From positions 626,424 through 690,423 of the forward strand of contig RZUM01000001.1 in the NCBI GenBank assembly GCA_004193205.1: 64,000 nucleotides of DNA, written 5' to 3'. Within the stretch, counting starts at the first letter, position 1; the number at the start of each line of letters is the position of its first letter. Source of the stretch: Gordonia sediminis. Its GTDB lineage: Bacteria; Actinomycetota; Actinomycetes; Mycobacteriales; Mycobacteriaceae. This document shows, piece after piece, positions 34,148 through 42,802 of the stretch. A program made the position numbers and the translations under genes. The notes below the pieces were generated by a model. That model made no database searches. It saw only the letters and a list, made by a program, of their open reading frames with translations, and was not told the origin of the DNA.

Positions 34148-35203
34148 ATGACCGGACACCGAAAGACCCTGCTACTCACCGGCGCCTCGGGCGTGCTGGG
34201 CCGGGCGCTCATCGACGCGCTGAGCGACGAGCACAACATCGTCTGTCTTCGTCACCGCAAGCACATCGCCGACCCCCGAGTCGCCGAGTTCACCGGATCG
34301 CTCGACGGTCCCAGCCTCGGTCTGACGAGCGGCGAATCCACTCGCCTCGCACGGCAGGTGGATCTGGTGCTGCATGCGGCTGCGACCACCAGTTGGAAGG
34401 CCTCACCCGAGGACATCCGCAGGACCAATCTGGAGGGCACGCGCGCAGTCGTGGCATTCTCCGAGACCGCTCGGGTACCGCTCTACTACGTCAGTACCGC
34501 GTTCGTGGCGAACCCGCCGACGCCGATGGGTGGTCGGTGCACCGGAGTCATGGCCTACATCGACTCGAAGATCGAGGCCGAGCAACTGGTCCGTGCCGCC
34601 GATATTCCGTCGGTGATCATTCGTCCGTCAGTCATCGTCGGCGACTCACGCAACGGCCACATGGCCAAGTTCCAAGGCCTGCACCGCATTGCCGGCATGA
34701 TCGCACGCGGGCAGATTCCGCTGATCGCCTGCGATCGGGGGGCCCTGACGGACACGGTTCCGCAGGACGTCGTGGCCACAGCGATCGCGCAGCTGATCCG
34801 CGACAATGTCCGGCAGGGCGAATTCTGGTTCACGGCAGCGGAATCCGCGATGACGGCCGGTGATGTGGTGGATTGCTCGGTGGAGTTGGGTTGCCGACTT
34901 GGGCTGGATCCGCAACCGCCACGGTTTCTCCCGGCAGAGACCGTTGACCGGCTTCTGGTGCCATTGCTGGAGGAGACCAGCACGCCCGACATGCGGCAGA
35001 TGTTCGCCGAGCTACTCGAGTTCACCAGCCTGTTCCAGCTGCCCGGCGCCTTGCCGACATCGCTGCCCGAGATGGGACTCGGCGACCAGATGACACGGCG
35101 CCGCCTGTGCGAGACCTTCGACCTCTCTCTGGACTACTGGGCTCGGTGCAAAGGCCTACGGGAGTTGTCCGAGACCAGGGAAGCCAGCGAGGTGACGTCG
35201 TGA
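34148..35203 (+). CDS. extended SDR, thioester-reductase-like
   Basis: 351 residues. Cofactor motif TGASGVLGRALIDAL at residue 10, HAAATTSW near residue 77, YVSTAFVANPP near residue 117, the catalytic YIDSK near residue 137, and IIRPSVIVGDSRNGH near residue 158. This resembles terminal reductase domains that release acyl chains as aldehydes. It begins 7 nt after the previous stop and overlaps the next start (GTGA). With the aminotransferase it could turn an activated acid into an amine. Confidence 0.78.
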   Translation: MTGHRKTLLLTGASGVLGRALIDALSDEHNIVCLRHRKHIADPRVAEFTGSLDGPSLGLTSGESTRLARQVDLVLHAAATTSWKASPEDIRRTNLEGTRAVVAFSETARVPLYYVSTAFVANPPTPMGGRCTGVMAYIDSKIEAEQLVRAADIPSVIIRPSVIVGDSRNGHMAKFQGLHRIAGMIARGQIPLIACDRGALTDTVPQDVVATAIAQLIRDNVRQGEFWFTAAESAMTAGDVVDCSVELGCRLGLDPQPPRFLPAETVDRLLVPLLEETSTPDMRQMFAELLEFTSLFQLPGALPTSLPEMGLGDQMTRRRLCETFDLSLDYWARCKGLRELSETREASEVTS

Positions 35204-36441
35204 CTCGCGCGTGTGCGGATGCCGAGGTCGGCGACGTGCTCGGGACGTACCGACGCCACTTCGGTGGTGGCCGCGCCGCGGTCGGCCAGTTCCTCGGCGG
35301 ACTGGTCGAGATCGCATCACACGGGGCCTGGATCGAGGTCGACGACGGTCGGCGCTACCTGGACTGCGGTGGATACGGCGTTTTCATCCTCGGCCACCGT
35401 CACCCACGAGTGGTGGACGCGGTACACCGTCAACTCGACCGGCGTCCGCTCGCCAGCCGCACTCTGCTCGACCCGGTGGCCGCGGAGGCCGCCGCCGCGC
35501 TGGCACAGGTCAGTCCGGGTGACCTCGACCTTGTCCACTTCGTCAACTCTGGCGCGGAGGCCACCGAGACGGCCCTGAAACTGGCTCGCGCCCACGGCAA
35601 GACAACCGTGATCACCACCAGGTCCGGATTCCACGGCAAGACGCTGGGCGCCCTGAGCGTCACCGCCAACCCCACCTACCAAGATCCGTTCCGCCCGTTG
35701 CTTCCCGGAGTGGTCGCGGTGGGGTACGGCGACCTCGAGCAGATGTCTGCCGCGCTCTCGGCCACCAACGGAACCGCGGCGGTCATCGTCGAACCCGTCC
35801 AGGGCGAAGGGGGCGTCGTACTGCCGCCGGCGGGCTACCTCCACGGCGTGGCCCGGCTCTGCCGCGCCAACGACGCGCTGCTCATCGTCGACGAGATCCA
35901 GACCGGCATGGGCCGGTTGGGTACCTGGTGGGGAATCGAGACGGACGGCGTCGTACCCGACATGCTCCTGGTGGGCAAGGGGCTCTCGGGTGGAGTCGTC
36001 CCCGTCGCCGCACTGGTGGCCTCGCCGCAGGCCTACGCCCCGTTCGCCGCGGACCCCTACCTGCATACCTCCACCTTCGCCGGGTCTCCATTGGCCTGCG
36101 CGGCGGCCAAGACCGCCATCGACACCATCCGCGACGAGCGGATCGTGGACCGGGCGGCCCTGCTCGGACGGCGCCTGCTGGCGGGGATGCGGCAGATCTG
36201 CGACCGGCAACGACCCCATGGCCTCGTGGAGGTGCGTGGCCGCGGCCTGCTGATCGGCATCGAGTTCGCCGACCCTGGAGCGGTCGGTGAGCTGGCACTC
36301 CAGATGCTCGAGCGCGGGGTGCTGTCCTGTCTGTCTCTCAACTCGGCTCGGGTGCTGCGGTTCACCCCACCCGCCGTGCTCGACGAGCTCGACATCGAAT
36401 ACTTCTTCCATGCCTTCTCCGCAGCACTCGCTGCGATCTGA
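35200..36441 (+). CDS. class III PLP-dependent aminotransferase
   Basis: 413 residues. PLP motifs: FVNSGAEATETALKLARAH near residue 110, FHGKTLGALS near residue 145, LLIVDEIQTGMGRLGTWW near residue 227, and the Schiff-base Lys in LLVGKGLSGGVVPVAAL near residue 260. It resembles acetylornithine/putrescine/long-chain amine aminotransferases. The GTG start overlaps the SDR stop. An aldehyde made by the SDR is a natural amine acceptor. Confidence 0.88.
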   Translation: MTRACADAEVGDVLGTYRRHFGGGRAAVGQFLGGLVEIASHGAWIEVDDGRRYLDCGGYGVFILGHRHPRVVDAVHRQLDRRPLASRTLLDPVAAEAAAALAQVSPGDLDLVHFVNSGAEATETALKLARAHGKTTVITTRSGFHGKTLGALSVTANPTYQDPFRPLLPGVVAVGYGDLEQMSAALSATNGTAAVIVEPVQGEGGVVLPPAGYLHGVARLCRANDALLIVDEIQTGMGRLGTWWGIETDGVVPDMLLVGKGLSGGVVPVAALVASPQAYAPFAADPYLHTSTFAGSPLACAAAKTAIDTIRDERIVDRAALLGRRLLAGMRQICDRQRPHGLVEVRGRGLLIGIEFADPGAVGELALQMLERGVLSCLSLNSARVLRFTPPAVLDELDIEYFFHAFSAALAAI

Positions 36442-36458
36442 ACTCGAAGGGATCAGCC

Positions 36459-36929
36459 ATGCGCACCGTTACAATGAGCCTGCACGCGCCAGATATCGAT
36501 GCCGACGAGGCATATGCGCGGATCAGCGACTTCGCACGATATCCCGCCATGACCGACACGGTCCGCGACGTCACCGTCGCCGAACCCGACTCGGACGGAT
36601 CGGTCGTATCCGATTGGACAGTCCGGTTCCGCAAGGGCCTTCTCCGCTGGACCGAGCGTGACATGCTCGACCGGTCCGCGCGCACCATCGCCTTCACCCA
36701 GCTGCAGGGAGATTTCCACCGCTTCGAGGGACAATGGCGGGTCATCCCGAACGACGGCGACGGCGCGATCCTCGCCTTCACCGCGACGTTCGACCTCGGC
36801 ATGGCGAGCATCGAGGCACTCCTCGATCCCATCGCCGAGGCCACACTGCGCAGCAACATCCTGCTCATCCTCGAAGGACTGCTCGGCACCGTGCAGGAGC
36901 TGGACCCGGCGTTGAACAGCGCATCCTGA
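36459..36929 (+). CDS. SRPBCC (polyketide cyclase/START-like) protein
   Basis: 156 residues with the aromatase/cyclase-type SRPBCC pattern: MRTVTMSLHAPDIDADEAYARISDFARYPAM at the start, WTVRFRKGLLRWTERDMLD in the middle, and a long C-terminal helix. Such proteins bind hydrophobic molecules and may cyclise poly-beta-keto chains, but no polyketide synthase is nearby. It is the fourth gene of the operon, 17 nt after the aminotransferase. A lipid-binding or chain-handling role is more likely. Confidence 0.8.
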   Translation: MRTVTMSLHAPDIDADEAYARISDFARYPAMTDTVRDVTVAEPDSDGSVVSDWTVRFRKGLLRWTERDMLDRSARTIAFTQLQGDFHRFEGQWRVIPNDGDGAILAFTATFDLGMASIEALLDPIAEATLRSNILLILEGLLGTVQELDPALNSAS

Positions 36930-37007
36930 TCGATCGCCACTGCGGCCGGACGGAACGCCCAGAGAAAACGTCATCGGCTCCACCGATGCTCACGGAATCG
37001 CACAAAG

Positions 37008-38684
37008 ATGACCCCTCTCACCCCCGAGCCACTTCGTTCCTGCACTCCGAGTCGCGGATTGACGCGGCTCACTCCGTTCTCACGGGCTCCGGCCACGGGC
37101 CGATACGGTGAGGCGTGGCATGTCGCAGCATCACGATTTCCCGATCAGCAGATCATCCTGCAGCGGCCTGCTGACATCGCCCCCGAGGCAGGGATCCGCC
37201 ACACCTACGGCCAATGGGTGCGATTGGTCGACGAGGTCGCGGCCGGTCTGTACGCAGCCGGCGTACGCGAATGGGACCGGGTCGCGGTGATGAAGGCGAA
37301 TCATCCGGACGTGCAGGTGATCGGAACGGCGGCGGCGAGGATCGGCGCGATCCCCTTCCAGCTCGCCTGGAACCACGGCGGCGACGTCGCGCAAACCCTG
37401 TTGCGGCGCATGGATCGCCCGTTTCTGGTCACCGACCCCGGTCGCCTCGCGGTCGGGTGCCTCGATGCGGACACGCTCGATTCGCTCACACGGGCGACGA
37501 TCGTGATCGGCGGCGAGGAGCGGCCTCGCGGAACCATTGCGTTCGACGACCTACGGGGTGCACGGTCCGCACCGACTCGACTGCGGGACTGGACCGAGCC
37601 GATGGTGGCGACCCACACCTCCGGCACGACGGGCTGTCCGAAGCTCGCCCTGCATTCGGCACAGACGCTGCACGCGATCGCGCATGTCGAGACCGAACGT
37701 TGGGGCGGTTTGGGATTCCGTGGCAGCGACGTGTGGGCGTTCTTCGACCCGTTCTTCCACCAACACACCATCACCGCGCTCTTCACCCTGGCCACCGTGG
37801 GACCGCAATTCGTCGCGATCTCCGACGTTCCCGACCCCGGCATCGCCGACCTACTTGCGGAGCACAAGCCGACGGCGGTCGACATGTTGCCCAACATGTA
37901 CCTCGCGCTGGAGCAACTCACGCGGGACGAGCGCGGCCTGTTCGAGAACGTGTGATTCTACATCAGTTCCTTCGACGCGGTCCACACCCGCTCCATTCGC
38001 ACCTTCCTCGACGCATCGAGGACTCGACTTCCGGGGTGGGTACAGTCGTGGAGCCAGACCGAGAACGGCTCCCTGATCGTGCGTCCCTACATCCGTCCGA
38101 TGGTGCGCAAGGTCGGGCAGTTCCCACCGCCGACCCAGAGTCTGGGTTGGCCGATTCCCACCATCGCGAAGATGCGAGCCGTCGACCCGCACACCGGCCG
38201 CGAGGTCCCGCGCGGCGACGTCGGCTTGCTCGAGATCTCGCAGCCCGGACGGTGTCTGGCCTACGTCGGCGAGCAGGACCGCCACGACAACAAGGTCGAC
38301 GGACTGTGGTGGAACACCGGTGATCTTGGGATCATCTCGCGCTGGGGGTCTGTGCGACTCGTCGACCGCGAGGTGGACCGCATTCGGGGCGGTAGCGGAA
38401 TCGCGATCGAGGACATGCTGCTGGACCGCCTGCCCGAGGCGAGCGAGGTGGTCGTGCTGGCGCGACCGGACGCGCTGCCCGCACCGGTGTATTCGACCTA
38501 CTCCGGAGATCCCATCGAACCCAGGCGGTGGGCCGCGGCGGTCGAAGGCCTACCCGACCTGGACGAACCGACCCAACTCGACTGGGAGAATATCCCGCGG
38601 ACCGCCACCTGGAAGGTTCGACGCGTCGCGTTGCGTCACCTGCTTTTCGGCGAGGCCCCGGTCGGACTCGGGAACTGGACTTGA
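37008..38684 (+). pseudogene. AMP-dependent acyl ligase interrupted by an in-frame TGA
   Basis: One continuous frame of about 559 codons with a single TGA at 37953-37955. Before it: TSGTTGCPKLALHS (AMP-binding P-loop). After it, in the same frame, FYISSFDAVHTRS, then GDVGLLEISQPGRC and WWNTGDLGIISRWGSVRLVDREVDRIRGG, and a C-terminal TWKVRR with the catalytic Lys position. Both halves belong to one ligase, so the TGA replaces a sense codon (TGG, Trp, by one base change). It may be a nonsense mutation, a sequence error, or readthrough. Last gene of the lipid operon. The true start is uncertain. Confidence 0.8.
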
Positions 38685-38833
38685 CACGATCGCGATGGAT
38701 CCTGACAACTGTCCATGACCCAGGTACTTGGTGGACTCCCAGCATCGCGGCGTAGATCCTGAAGTGACACTCATTGGCTGCAGTCGAGTCGACCGGACTC
38801 GATAACGTCGCGTTACGTCAACCTGCGGCGCGC

Positions 38834-38839
38834 TATGAT
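38834..38839 (+). promoter_or_regulatory. -10 element of small RNA candidate
   Basis: TATGAT, close to consensus, with a weak GTTACG-like box about 17 nt upstream. It is followed by a short transcribed stretch ending in a strong hairpin. Confidence 0.45.
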
Positions 38840-38845
38840 CGGTGT

Positions 38846-38912
38846 TGTCATGGTGAAGAGCCATGAAAGTGAGGCCGGGAGCCCGCACGTTTTGCGTGGT
38901 CGCCCGGCCTTT
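38846..38912 (+). ncRNA. candidate small RNA or attenuator
   Basis: Between TATGAT and a terminator. Hairpin 1: CATGG-7 nt-CCATG (38849-38865). Hairpin 2: GGCCGGG (38873-38879) with CCCGGCC (38903-38909), inner stem CACG/CGTG, followed by TTT. No gene follows on this strand, so a free RNA of about 65 nt or a terminator for the ligase gene are the options. Confidence 0.4.
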
Positions 38913-38919
38913 GCGCTGT

Positions 38920-39459
38920 CTACATCACCGTGTGGACGGTGATCAGCGGACTTACGAGGGCCCGGAACGCGCCACCAGCTCCGTACGCCCCTGCCACCAA
39001 GTCAGCTGCCCATAGAAGTTCGTGTGCGGTGGGCCGGTCGATGTCGGCGCGGACGTGGTCGAGAGCGTTCATCTCAGCGAGTGCACCGGTCAAAGCTGCG
39101 TGGTCTTGGGCGTCTTGAAAGCAGGACTCGACCAGTATGCGCGTTGCGCCGACCTGGGCGGCGTGCCGGGCGAGGGCCTGCAAGCAGCGAGTCCGGACGG
39201 TTCACTCGCTGAGCCGAGTACCAGACAACGCCCCCACGAAGATGTGAGCCTCCGCAATGGGTTGACGGCGGACGAACTCCCGGATGAGCCGATCGCTGTT
39301 CCGTGACTCGTCTTTCATGTGTAGTCGGTCGCGGTTGTTGGGTTTCAGCTCCCGCATGGTCTTACGAGCTGCGGCGATGTCTCCCGCCGCAACCACTGCG
39401 CCGCACAGCAGGTAGTCGCGTCGCCTTGACTCGTCGACGAAAATCTCAACTGACTTCAC
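38920..39459 (-). pseudogene. DUF3800 protein interrupted by an in-frame TGA
   Basis: One frame of 179 codons with TGA at 39202-39204. N-terminal part: VKSVEIFVDESRRRDYLLCGAV, the DUF3800 start with the conserved acidic pair, then LKPNNRDRLHMKDESRNSDRL. Part after the stop: ALARHAAQVGATRILVES, ending AHELLWAADLVAGAYGAGG, the DUF3800 end. One base change to CGA or TGG would restore it. The GTG start overlaps the stop of a 40-residue gene (GTGA). The family is RNase H-like by prediction and occurs in mobile and defence regions; function unproven. Confidence 0.72.
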
Positions 39460-39578
39460 GCCGGCCACGTGATGTCCATGTAGCCGGTGCCGCCGTCCCA
39501 CGTGTCTATCAGGCTCTGCGCATACTCGGTCGCGGTCATCGAACCCGGTTCTGTCGGTCCGAAAGTCTGAAAGGTCAT
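39456..39578 (-). CDS. 40-residue coupled small protein
   Basis: MTFQTFGPTEPGSMTATEYA, ending DGGTGYMDITWPA. It overlaps the upstream gene stop (ATGA) and the downstream DUF3800 start (GTGA), so it is locked into the operon by translational coupling at both ends. Acidic, no membrane segment. No known family. It may be an adaptor or antitoxin-like partner. Confidence 0.6.
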   Translation of the reverse strand: MTFQTFGPTEPGSMTATEYAQSLIDTWDGGTGYMDITWPA

Positions 39579-40450
39579 AGATTCGGGTAGGGCGGCGGAC
39601 TGGTGACGGTGGTAGTGATACCCCGACCGGCGCGGGCAAGGTCCCGGTTGAACCACACCAGCCACTCGGTGATCGCCCAGCCGTCTCGATGTGGCCCGGT
39701 CTCGAACACGGTCGTGTGGGGCAAGGCTGGCAGTATCTGCCAGCTGAGCATCCACTTACCCGGCGGGTCATACTCTCGCCGGCCAGCCATTGCGGTTATG
39801 CCCGGCAGCGCGTTCAGTACCTGCACCGGCCAGTCGTAGAAGCGGTCCGGCTCCGCCACCACGTGATCATTCGGCGGAGTTTCAGGGATTCCAGACAGCA
39901 TCGGCGGGCGGTAGTCCGGCCGCCCGGGGTCGATGTTGGCGACGGCGAGGATTTTGCGCGCCCGCTGTTCTCCCTCGTCAAGGAATCGCCATTCCCCCTC
40001 ACCGAGGTCCCAGGTGTGCAGGTCGTCGGCTGCCCGGATGATGAGCCGGGCATGCTGGATGACGTCACGCCCCTTCACGGCGACGTCGATCTCTCGTACG
40101 ACCGCGGCGTCCAGTGGGTGCGTACGGCACTCCCGCAGTACGGACTTGAGATACGCCAGCTCCTGGCGCCGATAGGTCGCCGTCGCCTGCGATACGGCTT
40201 TCGGCGTGACCCCTAGTTCAGCCGCAACAGATTCACCATTAGCCCCTGGCCGCAGGGTGGCCTCGTAGACAGCGTGACGGCGGATCGCTCCGATGTGCTT
40301 TTGCAGACCGCGAAAACGGTCCACTGCGGCGGCACACTCATGGACCCGCTGCACCGGATCAGGTACCGATCGCAGGTAGCTCAGGATCTGCTCGATGTGC
40401 ACCGCAGAGGCATCGTCAGCCCCGACGGACAACTGGCTAGATTCCCCCAT
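39575..40450 (-). CDS. HTH-containing protein, first gene of DUF3800 operon
   Basis: 291 residues from MGESSQLSVG. Residues about 72-90, ESVAAELGVTPKAVSQATAT, form an HTH of the sigma-4 or Xre-like kind. Before it is a helical region; after it a C-terminal 190-residue part rich in Trp and Pro (EWRFLDEGEQ, GPHRDGWAITEWLVWFNRDLARAG) with no recognised family. The HTH and three GGTAAT repeats over the start suggest DNA binding and self-control. Followed by the overlapping 40-residue gene and DUF3800. Confidence 0.65.
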   Translation of the reverse strand: MGESSQLSVGADDASAVHIEQILSYLRSVPDPVQRVHECAAAVDRFRGLQKHIGAIRRHAVYEATLRPGANGESVAAELGVTPKAVSQATATYRRQELAYLKSVLRECRTHPLDAAVVREIDVAVKGRDVIQHARLIIRAADDLHTWDLGEGEWRFLDEGEQRARKILAVANIDPGRPDYRPPMLSGIPETPPNDHVVAEPDRFYDWPVQVLNALPGITAMAGRREYDPPGKWMLSWQILPALPHTTVFETGPHRDGWAITEWLVWFNRDLARAGRGITTTVTSPPPYPNL

Positions 40451-40451
40451 G

Positions 40452-40479
40452 GGTAATGGTAATCCACCCCGGGGGTAAT
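40452..40479. promoter_or_regulatory. three GGTAAT direct repeats
   Basis: GGTAAT at 40452, 40458 and 40474, directly before the start of the HTH gene. A probable operator for that HTH protein. Confidence 0.5.
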
Positions 40480-40516
40480 ATTCTCGGGCCGCCGTCGCAG
40501 AGCGCGCGAATGAACG

Positions 40517-40740
40517 TTGATCGACGCCTACCATGAGAACCGCCGCGACGGGAGGATCGCGCTGTACAAACTGCTCAAAACGCATCCACACCGAGCCTGC
40601 GGTCTGGCCGCTCGCCCAACTCGGCCGCGCGTTGTGGGCCCGCCGTGCCGAGATCCTGGCCTACTTCGGCACCGGCGCCTCCAACTCGAAGCGATCAACG
40701 GCCACTACTGTGGTGTCAGTTCGTCGCTGGTGTCGAAATG
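40517..40740 (+). pseudogene. ISL3-type transposase remnant
   Basis: Two frameshifts link fragments that follow the order of ISL3 transposase C-termini: MIDAYHENRRDGR, then LAQLGRALWARRAEILAYFGTGASN, then EAINGHY. The intact family reads roughly 'LGRTL..R..ILAYF.TG.SNG.TEAINGR'. Only about 70 codons of an element of about 400 remain, and no inverted repeats are seen. It marks past transposition in this accessory stretch. Confidence 0.6.
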
Positions 40741-40833
40741 TATTGCTATACAACTAAACTGGTAGCAAGACGTACTGAAGTGGGACACGTTGTCTCGGTT
40801 AGTTGTCTCGAATAGGTAGGGAGTGGTCGGTGG

Positions 40834-41349
40834 TCAGTTCGGGATCGCGGAAATGTAGAGCCAGGTACTGCGGTCGCCGGACTTCGGGTCACACCACACG
40901 GTGAGATCACCGCCAGGCTCATCCGCCGGCACTGCGCTGTCGTAGCCCGGTGTTCCCCGGGTGCACGTCATCAGACTCGCCGAGGGTGGGGGGCCGTGAT
41001 CAGATTGTGGGCGCAGCGACGCCAGTGTTGTCGGATCGGTGGCGGCACAGTGCAGCCGTGATTGCCCAATGATCTTGTCTCGCACCACAGTACTGTCGGC
41101 TTTCACCACGAGGTACGCCATCGGCCACCCCTGGAACTGCGATGTCACCTGGCCGTAGTCAATCTCGCTGCCGCTCGGACGGACACCCATGTGTGCGGCG
41201 ATGCGTGCGGCCTCATCAGCGTCTTCCGCGACATGGACGCTGGACATGCTGGCGTCGAACCATCGATACGCAAACCACCCAGCGAGCCCGACAAGCGCGA
41301 TGACCAGGATGCTGACCGCCGCAGACACCCACATCACCTTGGTACGCAC
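40834..41349 (-). CDS. single-pass membrane protein, unknown
   Basis: 171 residues from a GTG with GAGGG upstream; a TTG start at 41415 is possible. One membrane helix VMWVSAAVSILVIALVGLAGWFAYRWF near the N-terminus, then an extracytoplasmic domain of about 130 residues with four Cys and a C-terminal STWLYISAIPN. No family recognised. Isolated, leftward, between the transposase remnant and the DUF3024 gene. Confidence 0.65.
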   Translation of the reverse strand: MRTKVMWVSAAVSILVIALVGLAGWFAYRWFDASMSSVHVAEDADEAARIAAHMGVRPSGSEIDYGQVTSQFQGWPMAYLVVKADSTVVRDKIIGQSRLHCAATDPTTLASLRPQSDHGPPPSASLMTCTRGTPGYDSAVPADEPGGDLTVWCDPKSGDRSTWLYISAIPN

Positions 41350-41415
41350 ACCCAACCCTCGCACAGCTGCACCGGCAACAGCGTGCGAGAAACTCTCGTC
41401 TGACCGCAGAAACAA

Positions 41416-41745
41416 CCACTGCCCAGCGGCGCAGTCGACGACCGATCGTAGCCATCAACGAACCTGCAGCACCCAGACCAGCAACGTCGACGACGACGCG
41501 ATGTGACGAAATCTCTCATCTATCTGAACGTCCTACTTGGATCGCGCCCGATAATCCTCCCTTTTGTCAACCCGCAGTCCGTCGGTGCTACCGCGCGAGC
41601 AGCTGTTCACGTTCGCGATGGTGTCCCGCAGATTGAGGGATCACCGCGCTCGCCCGTGTGTCAAGGGACACCGGGAAGTGCCCCCCAGGCGGACATGAAA
41701 AGGGCCTACTGACACCGCCACGCGGACAGTGCTTGGATAAGGCTC
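41416..41745. other. 330-nt intergenic region
   Basis: No supported gene, repeat or promoter. AT-richer patches lie near 41515-41575. Confidence 0.4.
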
Positions 41746-42081
41746 GTGGCCATCCCCGACACCGACATCGCCCGTGTCCGCCGGTGGTGCAGTGCCCGTG
41801 TCCCCGAGCACGCCCGCCACCAGGTGGGGGTGGACTACGACCTCGCGGATCGGCACATCACCATCGTCGAGACCCGCGCGCCCTGGGACGGTTCCGACCG
41901 CGACTGGACGCGGGCGCCGATCGCGCGGCTGCACTACACCGCATCCCGGCGCGAGTGGACGCTCCACTGGCGCGACCGCAACCACAAATTCCACCGCTAC
42001 GACCAGCTCGACCCCACCGCGGACGTCGAGACGCTGCTCGACCACATCGCCAACAACGGCGACCCCATCTTCTGGGGATAG
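41746..42081 (+). CDS. DUF3024 family protein
   Basis: 111 residues from a GTG start. Matches the DUF3024 layout: RVRRWCSARVPEHARHQVGVDYDLADRHITIVETRAPW at the start, RLHYTASRREWTLHWRDRNHKFHRYDQLDPT in the middle, and LLDHIANNGDPIFWG at the end. Function of the family is unknown. Monocistronic, beside tRNA-Leu. Confidence 0.82.
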   Translation: MAIPDTDIARVRRWCSARVPEHARHQVGVDYDLADRHITIVETRAPWDGSDRDWTRAPIARLHYTASRREWTLHWRDRNHKFHRYDQLDPTADVETLLDHIANNGDPIFWG

Positions 42082-42257
42082 CCTCCCCATCCTGCCCGGT
42101 GAAAAGCAAACGGAGACAACGGATGCTGCACCTCGACCAGCACCCGTCGACGACCGGATTCCTTGAGGCAATAACGTCGTCGGCGCTCTATCGATCCAGA
42201 GCGAAATCCCCGACTGCGATTGCCATCACCCAAGTCTGGGCGGACCTCTCAACAAAG

Positions 42258-42289
42258 AAGGCCAGGCCGCAAATCTGCAACCTGACCTT
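42258..42289 (-). terminator. terminator of tRNA-Leu
   Basis: On the minus strand AAGG-CAGG-GCA pairs with TGC-CCTG-CCTT around a 4-nt loop, followed by CTTTG. It lies about 30 nt beyond the tRNA 3' end. Confidence 0.55.
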
Positions 42290-42317
42290 GTTCGTCGAAC
42301 TGAGCTGAACCGCTCCG

Positions 42318-42403
42318 TGGTGGGCGAAGGGGGACTTGAACCCCCACGTCCCGAAGGACACTGGCACCTGAAGCCAGCGCGTCTGCCATTCCGCCACTCG
42401 CCC
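42318..42403 (-). tRNA. tRNA-Leu (anticodon CAG)
   Basis: 86 nt with CCA encoded. Acceptor GGGCGAG pairs with TTCGCCC; D arm GCGGAATGGCAGACGC; anticodon stem CTGGC/GCCAG around TTCAGGT; long variable arm of type II tRNA (GTGTCCTTCGGGACG); T arm GGGGG-TTCAAGT-CCCCC. Reads CUG codons. Its 3' end faces the accessory stretch, but no duplicated tRNA end was found there. Confidence 0.96.
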
Positions 42404-42802
42404 GTGGCTGTCCGTGTGGACTGCAAGACGATAGCAAGACCGACCGCCGGAAGTAAAACTCGGCCCCTCCGTCCGCCTCAACGCCCCCTGCGGATAGGAC
42501 CGGATCATCCCGCCGAATCACCCCGCCGCGACCATCCGCAACCGAATCGCCAAGAATCTGGCAACGCATGTTCGCTGATCGACAAACCCGGTTCAGCATC
42601 GGAAATGAGCGATTAACTGCAGGTCAAGGCGCTTTCACGGAGTAGTGTGAACTTGACAACGTCGGTGGTGCCGATGTTGCGCACGCGGCTGAATTGACGG
42701 GAACCCCGGCGCATTGGGCACAATCGGTATCATCTAGCCAGGCCAGATGGTGGGCGACACGCCGTGGGCCATGAAATTGTAAGCCGCGAAGGGAGGTCGA
42801 CG
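42404..42802. other. 399-nt upstream region of fhaA
   Basis: No gene. TTGACG near 42706 and -10-like TATCAT near 42730 are possible promoter parts for the fhaA operon, but the spacing of the best pairs is not ideal. The ribosome site GAAGGGAGGT precedes the fhaA GTG. Confidence 0.4.

Noticed and set aside
37953-39204. Selenocysteine at the two in-frame TGA codons
   Set aside because: Neither family uses Sec at these sites, and no SECIS-like hairpin directly follows either TGA.
42318-42403. tRNA-Leu as integration site for the accessory stretch on its left
   Set aside because: No second copy of the tRNA 3' end was found between 38700 and 42318, and no integrase gene lies there.
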